A stretch of DNA of 64,000 nucleotides, taken from assembly GCA_945863875.1 (NCBI GenBank), contig CAMBBS010000003.1:62001-126000 (forward strand), given 5' to 3'. The notes under the pieces are model-generated. The model saw only the letters and a program-made list of their open reading frames with translations. It did no database searches and was not told where the DNA came from. Position numbers and translations under genes: made by a program. Origin of the DNA: Desulfopila aestuarii DSM 18488. Its GTDB lineage: Bacteria > Desulfobacterota > Desulfobulbia > Desulfobulbales > Desulfocapsaceae. How positions within the stretch are numbered: the stretch's first letter is position 1; every line of letters starts with the position of its first letter. Shown piece after piece: positions 34,444 to 44,476 of this stretch.

Positions 34444-35216
34444 GCCCTATTTTGAAAGTATGTAACCTAAATCTGTGGTTGCGCACATTGTCAAACAAGA
34501 CAAGGTGGCGACTATGCATGTATACCGGCCGATTGTTATGATCCAATTATGTTTTCATAATAAAATATTTCGACTGATTCTTTTCAATCTTCCACACTCC
34601 CGAGCCCTTTCCCCTAAACATAAGCCGCTTTGTTGCCTGGCAAGAGATATCTTTACTCGGAGCTCTCCGCGGCTTCGCCACCTTCCGCCGGCTTCTTTTC
34701 GCCGGCAGTGGACGCTAGGGAGCGATGACAACGAACTCGCCGCGAGAACCGCGGAAGATGCCCCTTTCAGTACCTTCTTCCCGATCGTTTCGCAGGTCGC
34801 CGTCAGGTGTGATGCCGGAACAGAAAATAGATCTCGGTGCCCTAATCGGCAAAACTCCACACCCCTGACGACTTCAAGTTTTGTTCCGGGCGTCAGGTCT
34901 TCATCAACCTGCGCAGTGCCGATAAAGCGAAGAGAACTGTTGGAGGTGCCGCAACATATAAACAAGGCTTTTTTTCATTGTCATTTTTTCCTGTTGTTCT
35001 CTTTATTGCCTGTTTTGCCTGTTATTTAAAAACCAATTTCCGGTCCACCGTTAGACAGAGGGAGCATGACAAGCACCCGCGTGCCAAGGCAGCCCTGAGA
35101 AACGGGCCTGACCGGCCGCTCTTCTTCGTTAACTCAAGATGATGCCGGCCTGTTAACGGTGGCAAAGCTACCTGATCTTGTTGTTCTCGGACAGTCTCCT
35201 CGTCCAGGGCAAATAG
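34444..35216. other. Intergenic region, about 770 bp, no gene recognised
   Basis: The region between the DksA-like gene and the acyltransferase pseudogene has stop codons in all frames except a minus-strand frame at 34555-34965, whose product has no recognised domain and an unusual Arg/Gly-rich composition. It may be a decayed gene. No repeat or RNA gene was identified. Confidence 0.4.
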
Positions 35217-36219
35217 CAAAAGATTATCGGTACATTATCAACTCAAAACGAAGCCTTCTACCGATTCTCTTCTTTTCCTAATATTGATGGCTCAAGATCA
35301 TCTTCAACGGCAGCCCGCAGATTTGTCAAAGAGTACCCGCACCTGCACGGTATCGAGTTTATCGAACAGGTTCTCGACTATTTCCATTTCAGCTATGCGG
35401 TGACCGGCCGGCAGCGGGAAAACACTCCGAGCTTCGGCAAGGTGGTTATCATCGCCAATCACCCGATCGGCTCGCTCGATGGCCTGGCCTTGCTGAAGCT
35501 GGTGCATGAAGTGCGCGCCGATGTCAAAATCGTCGCCAATGATCTGCTGATGGCAGTCGAACCGTTGCGCTCCTGTCTCCTTCCGGCACGAAACATGACC
35601 GGCGGCAGCACAAGGCTGCACATCCAGGCGATCCACGCCGCCCTGGCGCGCGAAGAGGCGGTAATCATGCTTCCCGCCGGTGAGGTTTCCCGCTTCAGCC
35701 GGCGTCGAGTCAGAGACGGACAATGGCGCCAGGGATTTGTGAAGATAGCCGAACGGGCCAGGGCGCCTGTCCTGCCGATCTTCATTAACGGCTGCAATTC
35801 AATACCCTTTTACCTGGTATCCCCTGTTGACAAAACCGCTGTCGACCATCGGCTCAATCATCCTGCGAAAAGAAAAGACCAGGCTGTTCAAGAAACACCT
35901 CTACCGCCTTGGCCTCGGCAAGAAACCGCTTTTTGCCACCGAGTCGGCTATTGCCGGCCCCGAGCGCAAGGCAGACCTGAAAAAAGGGGTGCAGCGCGGC
36001 GAACGGCCCGGCCGGACACCCGATGGGAAAACAAGGTATCTCTTTCAACCGGTTGATTCCTCCATCGTCATGCGGGAGATCGGCCGGCTGCGCGAGCTGG
36101 CCTTTCGAGCGGTGGGTGAAGAAAAATCGAGTCTGGATACATTAGGAATACGACCGTTCCGTTCCGAGCGCACCCCTATGTTGAGAACAATTGGAACGGC
36201 TTTTGGTCATGTCAAATAA
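35217..36219 (+). pseudogene. Lysophospholipid acyltransferase/hemolysin-type gene, decayed
   Basis: The first frame (35217-35880) reads 'RFVKEYPHLHGIEFIEQVLD', 'VVIIANHPIGSLDGLALLKL' (acyltransferase HxxxxD is 'NHPIGSLD') and 'EEAVIMLPAGEVSRFS'. Near 35820 the homology moves to another frame: 'TKPLSTIG', then 'RLFKKHLYRLGLGKKPLF', 'GPERKADLKKGVQRGE' and 'SSIVMREIGRLRELAFRAVG'. About 70 residues between 'PLSTI' and 'RLFKKH' and the C-terminal GNAT part are missing compared with the roughly 560-590-residue family. No start codon is visible before GTG 35400. The intact family transfers acyl chains to lysolipids. Confidence 0.8.
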
Positions 36220-36356
36220 GTCAAAAAATGGCTGGTTAGAAAAAGGGTATGTCCCGCAATCTATTGTTAAGCCATACAATAACTTGATCTTGACGGTCCG
36301 GGCCAGGTTGAACGGCTCAGAGCCTCATAATTGATGAAAATCAGGAGTTTTGGACC

Positions 36357-36626
36357 ATGCTTGCAACCTTCTTTTTTGTTTTGGCTGTCGTGTTTCTCTG
36401 GCTATTGTCCAAGGGATACTTCACTCAGGAGATCATGGCTCGCGGATGGGGCAACCAAGTGTGGATATACAGACGGAGCTGTGAGCCCATTTTGTACTGG
36501 GTTACATTTTGCATGTATCTGGTTATTGCCGGACAGTATGGGGTTGCGCACAACACCACAGCTGATTATATTAATTTTAATTTAAAGACGCCTATTTATT
36601 CTATATCTGCATTAAATACAAGGTGA
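36357..36626 (+). CDS. Small membrane protein of unknown function
   Basis: An 89-residue ORF with AGGAG 9 nt before the ATG. It has one hydrophobic helix at residues 2-17 and a second at about 46-62, with a basic stretch between them. No family is recognised. It ends 4 bp before the hipB start, so it is probably co-transcribed with the toxin-antitoxin pair, and its AT-rich codon use resembles those genes. It may be part of the same acquired unit. Confidence 0.6.
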   Translation: MLATFFFVLAVVFLWLLSKGYFTQEIMARGWGNQVWIYRRSCEPILYWVTFCMYLVIAGQYGVAHNTTADYINFNLKTPIYSISALNTR

Positions 36627-36630
36627 TCAT

Positions 36631-36933
36631 ATGATAAATTTTGCCATGACCGATCGTGCTATAGCAAAAGAACTCGCCAAACGTATCAAGCAGCAAAGAC
36701 TCAATAAAGATTTAAGCCAGAGAAGTGTTGCCGAGTCCGCGGGGATCTCCATCACGGCCATTCAGGGTGTCGAAAAAGGTGAAAGCACGATATTGACGCT
36801 GATCAAAGTGTTAAGGGTGTTGGGATCCCTTGATGGTTTGGAAAGCTTCTTGCCTGAAATAATTGTCAGCCCACTTGCATTGGCTAAACTGGAAGAGAAA
36901 AAACGAAAAAAAGCGTCTGGAAAAAGAAAATGA
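36631..36933 (+). CDS. hipB: HipB-like antitoxin, XRE-family transcription regulator
   Basis: A 100-residue protein with a Cro/C1-type helix-turn-helix at about residues 13-65 ('LAKRIKQQRLNKDLSQRSVA', 'SAGISITAIQGVEKG', 'TLIKVLRVLGSLDGL'). Its C-terminus is Lys-rich. It overlaps hipA by 4 bp (ATGA). Such proteins bind the operon promoter and neutralise the HipA kinase. This is the standard gene order antitoxin-toxin. Confidence 0.9.
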   Translation: MINFAMTDRAIAKELAKRIKQQRLNKDLSQRSVAESAGISITAIQGVEKGESTILTLIKVLRVLGSLDGLESFLPEIIVSPLALAKLEEKKRKKASGKRK

Positions 36934-38264
36934 GCACAGCATCTATTAAATTGTGGGGAGAGAGTGTCGGGGCCGTCACCTGGTTAAAAGACAGGGGATA
37001 TGCCGCTTTTGAATATGAACCTTCTTTTTTGGCAAAAGGACTTGATATCTCCCCTATCCACCTGAGTCTTGCGGACGGAAAGGCCGGCACCATTTTCTCT
37101 TTCCCATACCTGGACCGTGAGACGTTCAGAGGATTACCCGGACTTTTAGCAAATTCCCTCCCTGATGATTTCGGCAACAAGGTTATCGATTCATGGCTTG
37201 CAAAGCAGGGTCGTCAAAAAGGATCTTTTAATCCTGTCGAAAGGCTCTGTTACATCGGTACCCGAGGAATGGGGGCCTTAGAGTTTATCCCTAGCAACGC
37301 TCCAAATAGTTTGAACAACTCTGTCTCCATTGAAGTCCAGAAATTATTGGAGCTCGCCCAGGATGTCTTGAGTGACCGCAATCATCTTGATGTTCGAGTA
37401 GATGTTGCCGATCAAAAAAAAGCCGAAGCGATGCTTGATATACTGCGGGTTGGCGTCTCGGCTGGTGGAGCGGTACCAAAAGCGGTAATAGCGATCAACG
37501 ATGAAGGTCATATCGTATCAGGACAAGTCGAGGCGCCAGAAGGGTATGAGCACTGGATAATAAAATTTGACGGAATATCACCTGATGCCCGAGAAGGTCT
37601 TGGCAGATCAACAGACAGCTGCAGGGTCGAATATGCTTATTATCTAATGGCCAAGGAAGCCGGGATCGAGATGACAGAATGTCGGCTCCTGGAAGAAAAC
37701 GGCAGGGCCCACTTTATGACAAAGAGATTTGACCGGCAGCTAAATGAAAAAATCCATACGCTCACTCTTGCCAGTATAGGTCACCTTGGTTGGAACCCCC
37801 CGGGCGCGGTTGGTTACGAGAGTGCCTTCATGGTGATGAGGACATTAAGACTTCCTTACATCCAGCAAGAACAACAATTCCGGAGAATGGTCTTCAATAC
37901 TATCACCAGAAATCTTGATGATCACGTGAAGAACATTTCTTACTTGATGGACAGATCCGGCCGATGGCAACTTTCGCCTGCCTACGATATGACTTTTTCT
38001 TATAATCCGGATGATGGGTTGGGCGAACTTCATAAGATGACCATCAACGGCCGGCAGGATGATTTTGTCTTTCAGGATTTCATTGAGGTTGCCTACAACA
38101 TGGAGATCAATAAGGCCGAACAGATTGTCGAAGAGATATTGGATGTGGTGACAAGGTGGCCAGAGTTTGCAGATCAGGCTCGAGTCTCTCCGGACACTCA
38201 AAAATATATCGGTGATTTACATCTCGGCGAAAACAGCCTCGACCACAGTGCGAAGTTGAGATAA
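36930..38264 (+). CDS. hipA: HipA-family serine/threonine kinase toxin
   Basis: A full-length 444-residue HipA. The N-terminal subdomain ends near residue 110; 'VSAGGAVPKAVIAIN' (about 172-186) corresponds to the loop holding the autophosphorylated Ser region. 'WIIKFDG' carries the ATP-binding Lys, 'TRNLDDHVKNISYL' at about residue 327 the catalytic Asp and Asn, and 'LSPAYDMTFSY' the metal-binding Asp. HipA kinases phosphorylate targets such as glutamyl-tRNA synthetase and induce dormancy. It is coupled to hipB. Confidence 0.93.
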   Translation: MSTASIKLWGESVGAVTWLKDRGYAAFEYEPSFLAKGLDISPIHLSLADGKAGTIFSFPYLDRETFRGLPGLLANSLPDDFGNKVIDSWLAKQGRQKGSFNPVERLCYIGTRGMGALEFIPSNAPNSLNNSVSIEVQKLLELAQDVLSDRNHLDVRVDVADQKKAEAMLDILRVGVSAGGAVPKAVIAINDEGHIVSGQVEAPEGYEHWIIKFDGISPDAREGLGRSTDSCRVEYAYYLMAKEAGIEMTECRLLEENGRAHFMTKRFDRQLNEKIHTLTLASIGHLGWNPPGAVGYESAFMVMRTLRLPYIQQEQQFRRMVFNTITRNLDDHVKNISYLMDRSGRWQLSPAYDMTFSYNPDDGLGELHKMTINGRQDDFVFQDFIEVAYNMEINKAEQIVEEILDVVTRWPEFADQARVSPDTQKYIGDLHLGENSLDHSAKLR

Positions 38265-38406
38265 CCCTTGACTGACAAAATGCAGGGGCAGAGAATCTAT
38301 GCCCATATCGACCTGCAGAAGGGTGAACGTTCGGAACTGGCGGAACTGGCAAGTAATATTATGTAAGGCACGAGGAGCCTTGCCCGAGAAGATGGGCTCG
38401 GCTATG

Positions 38407-39870
38407 CTACCGCGCGTTCAACCGATCGACAAACTCGCGAAGAATGATCCGGTAAAGCTCGTTGCCGAGAATTTTGTCCTCAACGCCGTGTTCAAGGGAA
38501 GGGTTGTCGTTTATCTCAATGATAATCGGTTGGTCGTTGAACACTTTGATGTCAACGCCGTACAACCCTTTGCCCACCAGAGAGGTTGCTTTCAAGGCCA
38601 GTTTTCTTACCCGGGAAGGCACGCTGTTTATCGGCACCGTTTCAAAACCACCGGCGCGGGCACTTCCGGTCTCTCTATGCTGAATGATCTGCCAATGCCC
38701 CCGGGCCATGAAATATTTACACCCATAAATAAGTTCGCCGCCTATTATGCCGATTCGCCAGTCAAACTCGGTCGGCACGTATTCCTGAACAAGCAGGACT
38801 GAAGAACGTTGAAACAGTTCGTTAATGACCTGCCCGTACTGCTGCGCCGAACTTACCTTGGCGATGCCGACGGAAAAGGAACCGTCGGGTATCTTCACGA
38901 CCATGGTGGTGCCGAGGCTTTCGCTCAGTTCGACAAAGCTAATCGGGTTCGTCCTGAAGATGAGGTGCGATCGGGGACAGGGGATCTGCTCCCGGTCGAG
39001 AAGTTCTTTCAGATAAACTTTATTGGTGCAGCGGATAATGGAGGCCGGATCATCGATCACCACCATGTCGGCCAGGTGCGCTTTTTGGGCCAGCTGGTAG
39101 GTGATATGATTAACCGCTGTTGTCTGCCGGATAAACAGCGCATCGAACTCCATCAGCCGAGCGGAATCATCGGCGGTGATCAGCTCCGCGTTGAGATGCA
39201 TTTTTTTCGCTTCGGAGAGAAAAAGGTGCAATGCGGAATTGTTACTTGGCGGCAACTTATCCGTGGGATCGTGGAGAATGGCCAGGTCGTAGCGGCTTGG
39301 TTTTTTATTGCGCGGATTACGCCAGATTTTTTTACTGAACCGATCGATGGCATTGGCAAAAAGAGTCTGCTGTGCTTCATTGAGTTCGCCGAGACTCATT
39401 GTCCTGAAGTGATCGATCCGGCTGAAATCGGCATCGCTGAAAGTAACCTTTAACATCGGAAAAGGAAACTGATCGAAGATAAATTTGGCCAGTCGTTTCA
39501 GAGACGGATCTTCGCAATCGCCAAAATAAATTTCGAGAGTGCGCGGATTGCCGCTTTCGATCGGATTACTGCAATGCCAGGACTGACAGGTCTTCTTGAC
39601 CAGTCCCTGCAGCTTCAGCGTTTTATTGCAATCGAGCCCATTAATGACGTCGACATAGGGAATCACCTTGTGTTTTCTCGCCTGAGCCAGCAGGGAACAG
39701 TAATATCCCTCCGAGTTGTAGCTGAGGTCACTGCACAGGTTAATGACCAGGAGATTCTCCCGGCTCAACTTTTCGTTGTGCAGATAGTCACTGGCGGTAA
39801 TGATACTGTCAGTTTCATAGTATGGTTTCCAATCGGAAATGCTATCGAGAATTATCAGTGTAGTGTTCAC
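38407..39870 (-). CDS. RimK-like ATP-grasp protein with RLAN N-terminal domain
   Basis: A 487-residue protein. Residues 1-180 resemble the RimK-like ATP-grasp N-terminal (RLAN) domain. From about residue 270 an ATP-grasp ligase follows: 'VVIDDPASIIRCTNKVYLKELL', 'MVVKIPDGSFSVGIAKV', 'VQEYVPTEFDWRIGIIGGEL' and 'IIIEINDNPSLEHGVED', the last with the metal-binding Glu and Asn. RimK relatives add amino acids to proteins or small peptides; the substrate of this subgroup is unknown. It is divergent from a YrbL-family gene. Confidence 0.9.
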   Translation of the reverse strand: MNTTLIILDSISDWKPYYETDSIITASDYLHNEKLSRENLLVINLCSDLSYNSEGYYCSLLAQARKHKVIPYVDVINGLDCNKTLKLQGLVKKTCQSWHCSNPIESGNPRTLEIYFGDCEDPSLKRLAKFIFDQFPFPMLKVTFSDADFSRIDHFRTMSLGELNEAQQTLFANAIDRFSKKIWRNPRNKKPSRYDLAILHDPTDKLPPSNNSALHLFLSEAKKMHLNAELITADDSARLMEFDALFIRQTTAVNHITYQLAQKAHLADMVVIDDPASIIRCTNKVYLKELLDREQIPCPRSHLIFRTNPISFVELSESLGTTMVVKIPDGSFSVGIAKVSSAQQYGQVINELFQRSSVLLVQEYVPTEFDWRIGIIGGELIYGCKYFMARGHWQIIQHRETGSARAGGFETVPINSVPSRVRKLALKATSLVGKGLYGVDIKVFNDQPIIIEINDNPSLEHGVEDKILGNELYRIILREFVDRLNAR

Positions 39871-40312
39871 TTGGACCTCAACGTCGACCTTATATTGTTA
39901 CCCGAACATCGGGTTAGAATTGTCTTTGGCTCTACTTTCAACAACGGGCCTAGAGGACAGTAGACTCAAACGAAAATTCGACCGTAACGAGATGACATAA
40001 AAAGAAATATATAACATGTCATGCAGAATAAAATCCATTTTCTTTATAGAAATTATTATTGATCGGCAAGGGATTTTTTAAATTCAGCCCTCTTTCCTTT
40101 CAAGAAAAACCGGACAGCATAATTTCACTCAAAAAATTGTACACAGCCGCATGGTGCTTTCTTGCACCATTTTATTTTCTTGAGTTTAGCGGAGAAATAA
40201 GTATTCTCTCCTGCAAGCTGTGAACCTCATTTGGTAAAGGTACCCCTTAAAGGAGGTATCGTAAAGAGTATCCTCTTTCCTGGAAGAGACAACTACTACT
40301 TCTGCCGTTTCC
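39871..40312. other. Divergent promoter region, 440 bp, with a terminator-like hairpin
   Basis: AT-rich spacer between the RimK-like gene and yrbL. It contains the hairpin at 40151-40180 and a strong SD-like AAAGGAGGTATC at 40252-40263 without a usable start codon close to it. No ORF is credible. Confidence 0.5.
40151..40180 (+). terminator. Intrinsic terminator or attenuator upstream of yrbL
   Basis: ATGGTGC (40151-40157), loop TTTCTT, GCACCAT (40164-40170) and TTTATTTTCT form a perfect 7-bp stem with a T-rich tail. It lies about 140 bp before yrbL on the same strand, where no gene ends. So it could stop a leader transcript or a small RNA. Confidence 0.6.
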
Positions 40313-40984
40313 ATGCACCAACCTTCAAAAAAAAATGACAGTTTTGCCAAAGGAGACAATCTCGACCGTCGGCCCATCCTGCATCTTTCCGAGCAGATGA
40401 TAATTAATAGAGGACGCGAGCGGGTCTGCTACATACATCCGGAAAACAGTCATTTGGTGATAAAGATTCCCCGCAACAGCCGGGGCAGGAACGCTGGGGC
40501 AAACCAGGATGAATTGCAGGGCTATCTGATATTACGCGGAGAAGGGAAGGATTTGTCATTTGTCAGCCACTGTCATGGTTTTATAGATACCGATCACGGC
40601 CAGGGACTGGTGTGTGATTGTATTCGTGATGATGATGGAGCGATAGCAAAGACCATCTGGGATATTGTCGTTTTTCAGGATGAATGTGATGTCGACTATA
40701 TCATCAAAGTCGCAGAAAAGCTGTGTGACTTTTTGATGTCCAATCAGATATGGCTCTTTGATCTCAACCTCAAGAATATCGCACTCAAACAGCTGGCCGA
40801 CGGCACCTACGAGCCGTACATTATCGACCTGAAAGGAAGATATGCCAATCGTGAATTCATTCCCCTTTCTCGGTATCTCAGTTATTTCGCTGCGAAAAAG
40901 CTGAAGCGGAGAAGCACACAGCTGCTGCGGAGGATTGTCGAATATCGCCTGAAAAGAAAGGAATTACAAAGGCTGAACACTTAA
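40313..40984 (+). CDS. yrbL: YrbL family protein (kinase-like fold)
   Basis: A 223-residue protein of the PhoP-regulated YrbL family. Visible are 'RERVCYIHPENSHLVIKIPR' at about residues 34-54, with the Lys expected to bind ATP, 'GLVCDCIRDDDG', and 'WLFDLNLKNIALKQ' with 'YIIDLKGRYANREFIPLS', a modified kinase catalytic loop. Enzymatic activity is unproven in the family. The C-terminal 40 residues are very basic. There is no good ribosome site before the ATG. Confidence 0.88.
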   Translation: MHQPSKKNDSFAKGDNLDRRPILHLSEQMIINRGRERVCYIHPENSHLVIKIPRNSRGRNAGANQDELQGYLILRGEGKDLSFVSHCHGFIDTDHGQGLVCDCIRDDDGAIAKTIWDIVVFQDECDVDYIIKVAEKLCDFLMSNQIWLFDLNLKNIALKQLADGTYEPYIIDLKGRYANREFIPLSRYLSYFAAKKLKRRSTQLLRRIVEYRLKRKELQRLNT

Positions 40985-41291
40985 AAAAACCCGCAAGAAC
41001 TGATCGCTGCGCCCTCCACCTGTCCTGTAAAGCACTCCTTCTCTTGTTTTGTTCTCTCCTGTTGCATTTATCGTTTGGCCGGAATCGTAAAAACCGTCAT
41101 CAATTCGCCAAGACCTTATCCTTCCTGAAGCAAGGTGCGGCAAAGCAACTCCAACAGCAATTTAACCTGATCGTAACATTTTCTTTTTACTGTGCGCTTG
41201 TTTTTACGGATTCACCGGATTTGCGAGAAGGAAATTTCCGCACGACCCGGTGTCGCCACCAGTTACACTAGCCTCTACTCTTTACCTACGA

Positions 41292-43223
41292 ATGCAAAAA
41301 GAGAACATGACAATAAGAAAGAAAAGAACCGGACTGCTGACCGTGGGAATAAAAATACTTATCGGGGTTGCCCTGGCCTCCAATGTCTTTATTGGTGCCC
41401 TTCTTTACGTCAATCTGCAATCAAGCGACACCGTCGCGCAAAAAGTCAACGAGGTACTCGCCATACGGGAACAGCTCAGCACAAATCTTCGCGCTGCGAT
41501 AGTCTTGCTGCAGGATGAGTTTCTCGCCCTGCCGGATTTCTTTCACGTAGATCCGCGAGCTGATATTACCGCCCGGGTTGAGCAGGAATTTAAGATTACC
41601 GACCGGCAGGTGCTTAATGGTCGTGAGACTTACAAAAACCTGTTTGACCGAAACGAGCGCAGGGAACTCCTCAAAAACAGGTTCGTCGTTCAAATCGAAA
41701 ATAACACGCTCACCCTCTCAAGCGGTCTTTTTGATGAGCAGGGTACCTTCAGGGAATCAGTCGAGCGTTTAACGCTGGCCGGCGGCAAACCGGATGCAGA
41801 TGCCGTCAGGCTCAGGTCGATCATCGAAAGTGTTTCGGCGCTTGATCATACCAATGAGGCCATGACCACGAGAATCATGGCATTCGGCAGCAAAATTGCC
41901 GATGCCGCCCTGGAGGCGGAAAACACGAGAAACGAGATACTGCAGCATGTGGAGGAAATCAGCAACATGGAACAGGAGCTGCGAGTCATTCGACAAGATC
42001 AGCGAAGATTCACCCTTCTCATGGGGGGCCTCGCGGTCCTGGCCAATATGCTTGTCCTCTACATCCTGGTTCGATTCATCGTCGAACGACCGCTGCACCG
42101 ACTCACCCATATTATTGATGCAATCCGCTCGGGGAAATCGCCGGATATGCCCTACCAGAGGAGAAAGGACCAGATCGGCGTTCTCTCCGGGGCCATCTGC
42201 AATTTCCGCGAGGCCCTGTTAAAAATCAGGAACGAGAACGAACGAAAAGCCAAAGAAAAGGTGATCATTGAGGAGATGGTTACCACTATTACCACCGTGG
42301 TCAACAGGCTGGAGAGCCGGGCAAAGGAGCTGGTAGAAACCGCGGAATCTCTGCAGAAGTTGTCGATTTCCACGGAAAAACTCTCCGAAAGCGTCACCCA
42401 GCGGGCCGGCGACACCGCGGAACACACCAATAATGTTTCGGAGGCAACTGTTCAACTGCAGACGGCCTTTCAGGAAATCAATGTGCAGATTCAGGACCAG
42501 AACAGTATTGTTGCCACTATTCTGGAGAGCAACAGCCGGTCAAAACATTACAACGATGAGCTCGATGCATCGATCAAGGCGATCACCAGCATAGTCGCCA
42601 CAGTCGAGGAAATTACCAGTCAGACCAAGCTGCTGGCACTCAATGCCACCATTGAGGCAGCCAGAGCCGGCAGTTCCGGCAAAGGTTTCGGGGTCGTTGC
42701 CGGTGAGATGAAGGATCTTTCTTACAAAACAGCGCAGGCAACCGACGACGCCATGCAGAAAGTGGCGGCTATTCAGGAGGCCAGTGCAGTGTTATCTCAT
42801 AATCTCCACGAGATCGACCTACGCATGCGAACCCTCCATGAACGTAACGGTACTATAACCAGGGCCGTCGCCGGTCAACAGCTGGTAACCGACAATATCG
42901 CACATCTTGCAGGCCGAACTTCCGAGAACACCCTCAACGTCTCTACCAGTATCGCCGAGGTGAGCGCCGCTGCCAGCGACACCCGCAGTCTTGCCGGTCA
43001 AGTACACGAATTTTCCAACGAATTATTAAATCAGCTGACCAATCTTCTGGAAGACACCACGGCCAGACTGCAGCAACTCGCTGATTTCGGTCACCATGAA
43101 ACAACACACTCCATGGAAAGCAAACATAAAGATAGCAATAGCAAGGAACACCTGCGGATAACCGCTGCTCGATCGGTGCAGAACACAGCCGCGACGGTGC
43201 AACTCGCCGCGACAGGCACCTGA
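41292..43223 (+). CDS. Methyl-accepting chemotaxis protein
   Basis: The likely start is the ATG at 41292 (or 41307); the frame begins at 41250. Transmembrane helix 1 is at about residues 13-36 and helix 2 at about 238-262 ('LLMGGLAVLANMLVLYILVRF'), with a periplasmic helical sensor domain of about 200 residues between. A HAMP domain follows ('ERPLHRLTHIIDAIRSG'), then the signalling domain with the hairpin tip 'TKLLALNATIEAARAGSSG' at about 440-460, where CheA and CheW bind. The C-terminal 30 residues are Thr/Ala-rich and lack an NWETF tether. No che genes are nearby, so it is an orphan receptor. Confidence 0.92.
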   Translation: MQKENMTIRKKRTGLLTVGIKILIGVALASNVFIGALLYVNLQSSDTVAQKVNEVLAIREQLSTNLRAAIVLLQDEFLALPDFFHVDPRADITARVEQEFKITDRQVLNGRETYKNLFDRNERRELLKNRFVVQIENNTLTLSSGLFDEQGTFRESVERLTLAGGKPDADAVRLRSIIESVSALDHTNEAMTTRIMAFGSKIADAALEAENTRNEILQHVEEISNMEQELRVIRQDQRRFTLLMGGLAVLANMLVLYILVRFIVERPLHRLTHIIDAIRSGKSPDMPYQRRKDQIGVLSGAICNFREALLKIRNENERKAKEKVIIEEMVTTITTVVNRLESRAKELVETAESLQKLSISTEKLSESVTQRAGDTAEHTNNVSEATVQLQTAFQEINVQIQDQNSIVATILESNSRSKHYNDELDASIKAITSIVATVEEITSQTKLLALNATIEAARAGSSGKGFGVVAGEMKDLSYKTAQATDDAMQKVAAIQEASAVLSHNLHEIDLRMRTLHERNGTITRAVAGQQLVTDNIAHLAGRTSENTLNVSTSIAEVSAAASDTRSLAGQVHEFSNELLNQLTNLLEDTTARLQQLADFGHHETTHSMESKHKDSNSKEHLRITAARSVQNTAATVQLAATGT

Positions 43224-43258
43224 TACGATGGCATGCCATGCCGGGCAGAAAAAGTATC

Positions 43259-44185
43259 TTAGAGCTTCGGTCCGCTGGCAAAGAGCTGCAGAAACTTTTT
43301 CGGGATCTCCGTCTCAAAACGGCACGGCTTGCCGGTTTTCGGATGGGTGAAGGCCAGCACCTGGGCGTGCAGACCCATGCGGCGGATGGGGCTTTGGGTC
43401 GAGCCGTATTTACTGTCGCCGATGATCGGGTGTTTAATATCCTGCATATGCACCCGGATCTGATGTTTTCGCCCCGTTTCCAGATTGATCTGTAAGAGGG
43501 AAAAGGTCTTGTTTGCTTTGATCTTCTTAAAATGCGTAACGGCCTTCTGGCCGTGCTCCTGGTTTTGCGAAGAGTAGACAATAAAAGCCTTACTCTCATA
43601 CAGCCAGGAGACGATGGTCCCCTCGTCCTGCTGCACCTCGCCTTCAACGACCCCAACATAGGTTCGCTGGTCGATTGTTGTCGTCCAGGTCTCCTGGATC
43701 TGTTTTTTGATTGTTTCATTTCTGGCAAACATCAGCAGCCCCGAGGTCTCCCGGTCAAGCCGGTGAATGATGAAAATTTTATTCTCCGGATTCTCCGCCT
43801 TGACGTAATTGCTCAGCATGGCATACGCCGTCTTACGTTTTTCCTTGTCGGTGGCAATCGTCAGCAGGCCGGAGGGTTTATTGATTATAACCAGTTCCTG
43901 ATCCTCGTAGACGATATTCAGTCCCTTGGGCTTCTGCCGCGGAGGTGTTCGATCCCAGCGGACTTCCACACGCTGCCCAGGGCGCAGGGCATAATCAAAC
44001 TGGCTGACCGGATTGCCGTCAACTAAAACCTGCCCATCTCGCAAAACAACCTTCAGGACATTCCGGCTTTTTTGCGGCAGGAAAGCGAGAAGGCTGGCGA
44101 GAAGTGTGTCTTCTTTTTCGACTGTGAAGGAGTCGGTTTTTATTTTTTTCTTATTCAGACTATCGTGTCGTCGAGTGTTCTTCAT
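43259..44185 (-). CDS. RluA family pseudouridine synthase with S4 domain
   Basis: The ATG at 44185 begins 'MKNTRRHDSLNKKK'; the frame is open to 44329 but without family sequence. The 308-residue product has an S4 RNA-binding domain ('NVLKVVLRDGQVLVDGNPVS') and the catalytic domain with 'LVIINKPSGLLTIAT', 'IIHRLDRETSGLLMFA' (catalytic Asp) and 'LETGRKHQIRVHM'. It is thus of the RluC/RluD type and likely modifies 23S rRNA. It is separate from the RluA-type gene at 20.5 kb. Confidence 0.92.
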   Translation of the reverse strand: MKNTRRHDSLNKKKIKTDSFTVEKEDTLLASLLAFLPQKSRNVLKVVLRDGQVLVDGNPVSQFDYALRPGQRVEVRWDRTPPRQKPKGLNIVYEDQELVIINKPSGLLTIATDKEKRKTAYAMLSNYVKAENPENKIFIIHRLDRETSGLLMFARNETIKKQIQETWTTTIDQRTYVGVVEGEVQQDEGTIVSWLYESKAFIVYSSQNQEHGQKAVTHFKKIKANKTFSLLQINLETGRKHQIRVHMQDIKHPIIGDSKYGSTQSPIRRMGLHAQVLAFTHPKTGKPCRFETEIPKKFLQLFASGPKL

Positions 44186-44476
44186 CTCTGTCACTTTATA
44201 AAAATTTATTCCTGTTGCATCAACGCTGCGAGCTTGTCCGAGAACATCCATTTCGGAGTCTTCGCTTCCCTGCGAGCATAATTTTGGTAAATAACGAAGA
44301 GTTTGGACAAAAGTGCATTCGCCAAACAAGTTCCTAAGCTCCTGGTGATTTGCTGCTCTGTCGGCAACCTACCTTTTTTTACGGCTGAAGTCGCTAATAT
44401 TCCATTTTTTGGTGACAACCTTTTATGTTTATGCGGCATATCCGCCTACGGTTGCTTCCCATGCGTATCCAGCCTT

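Noticed and set aside
34555-34965. 136-codon minus-strand open frame upstream of the DksA-like gene
   Set aside because: No ribosome site, no domain and unusual composition; part of it vaguely recalls an OB-fold, which is not enough.
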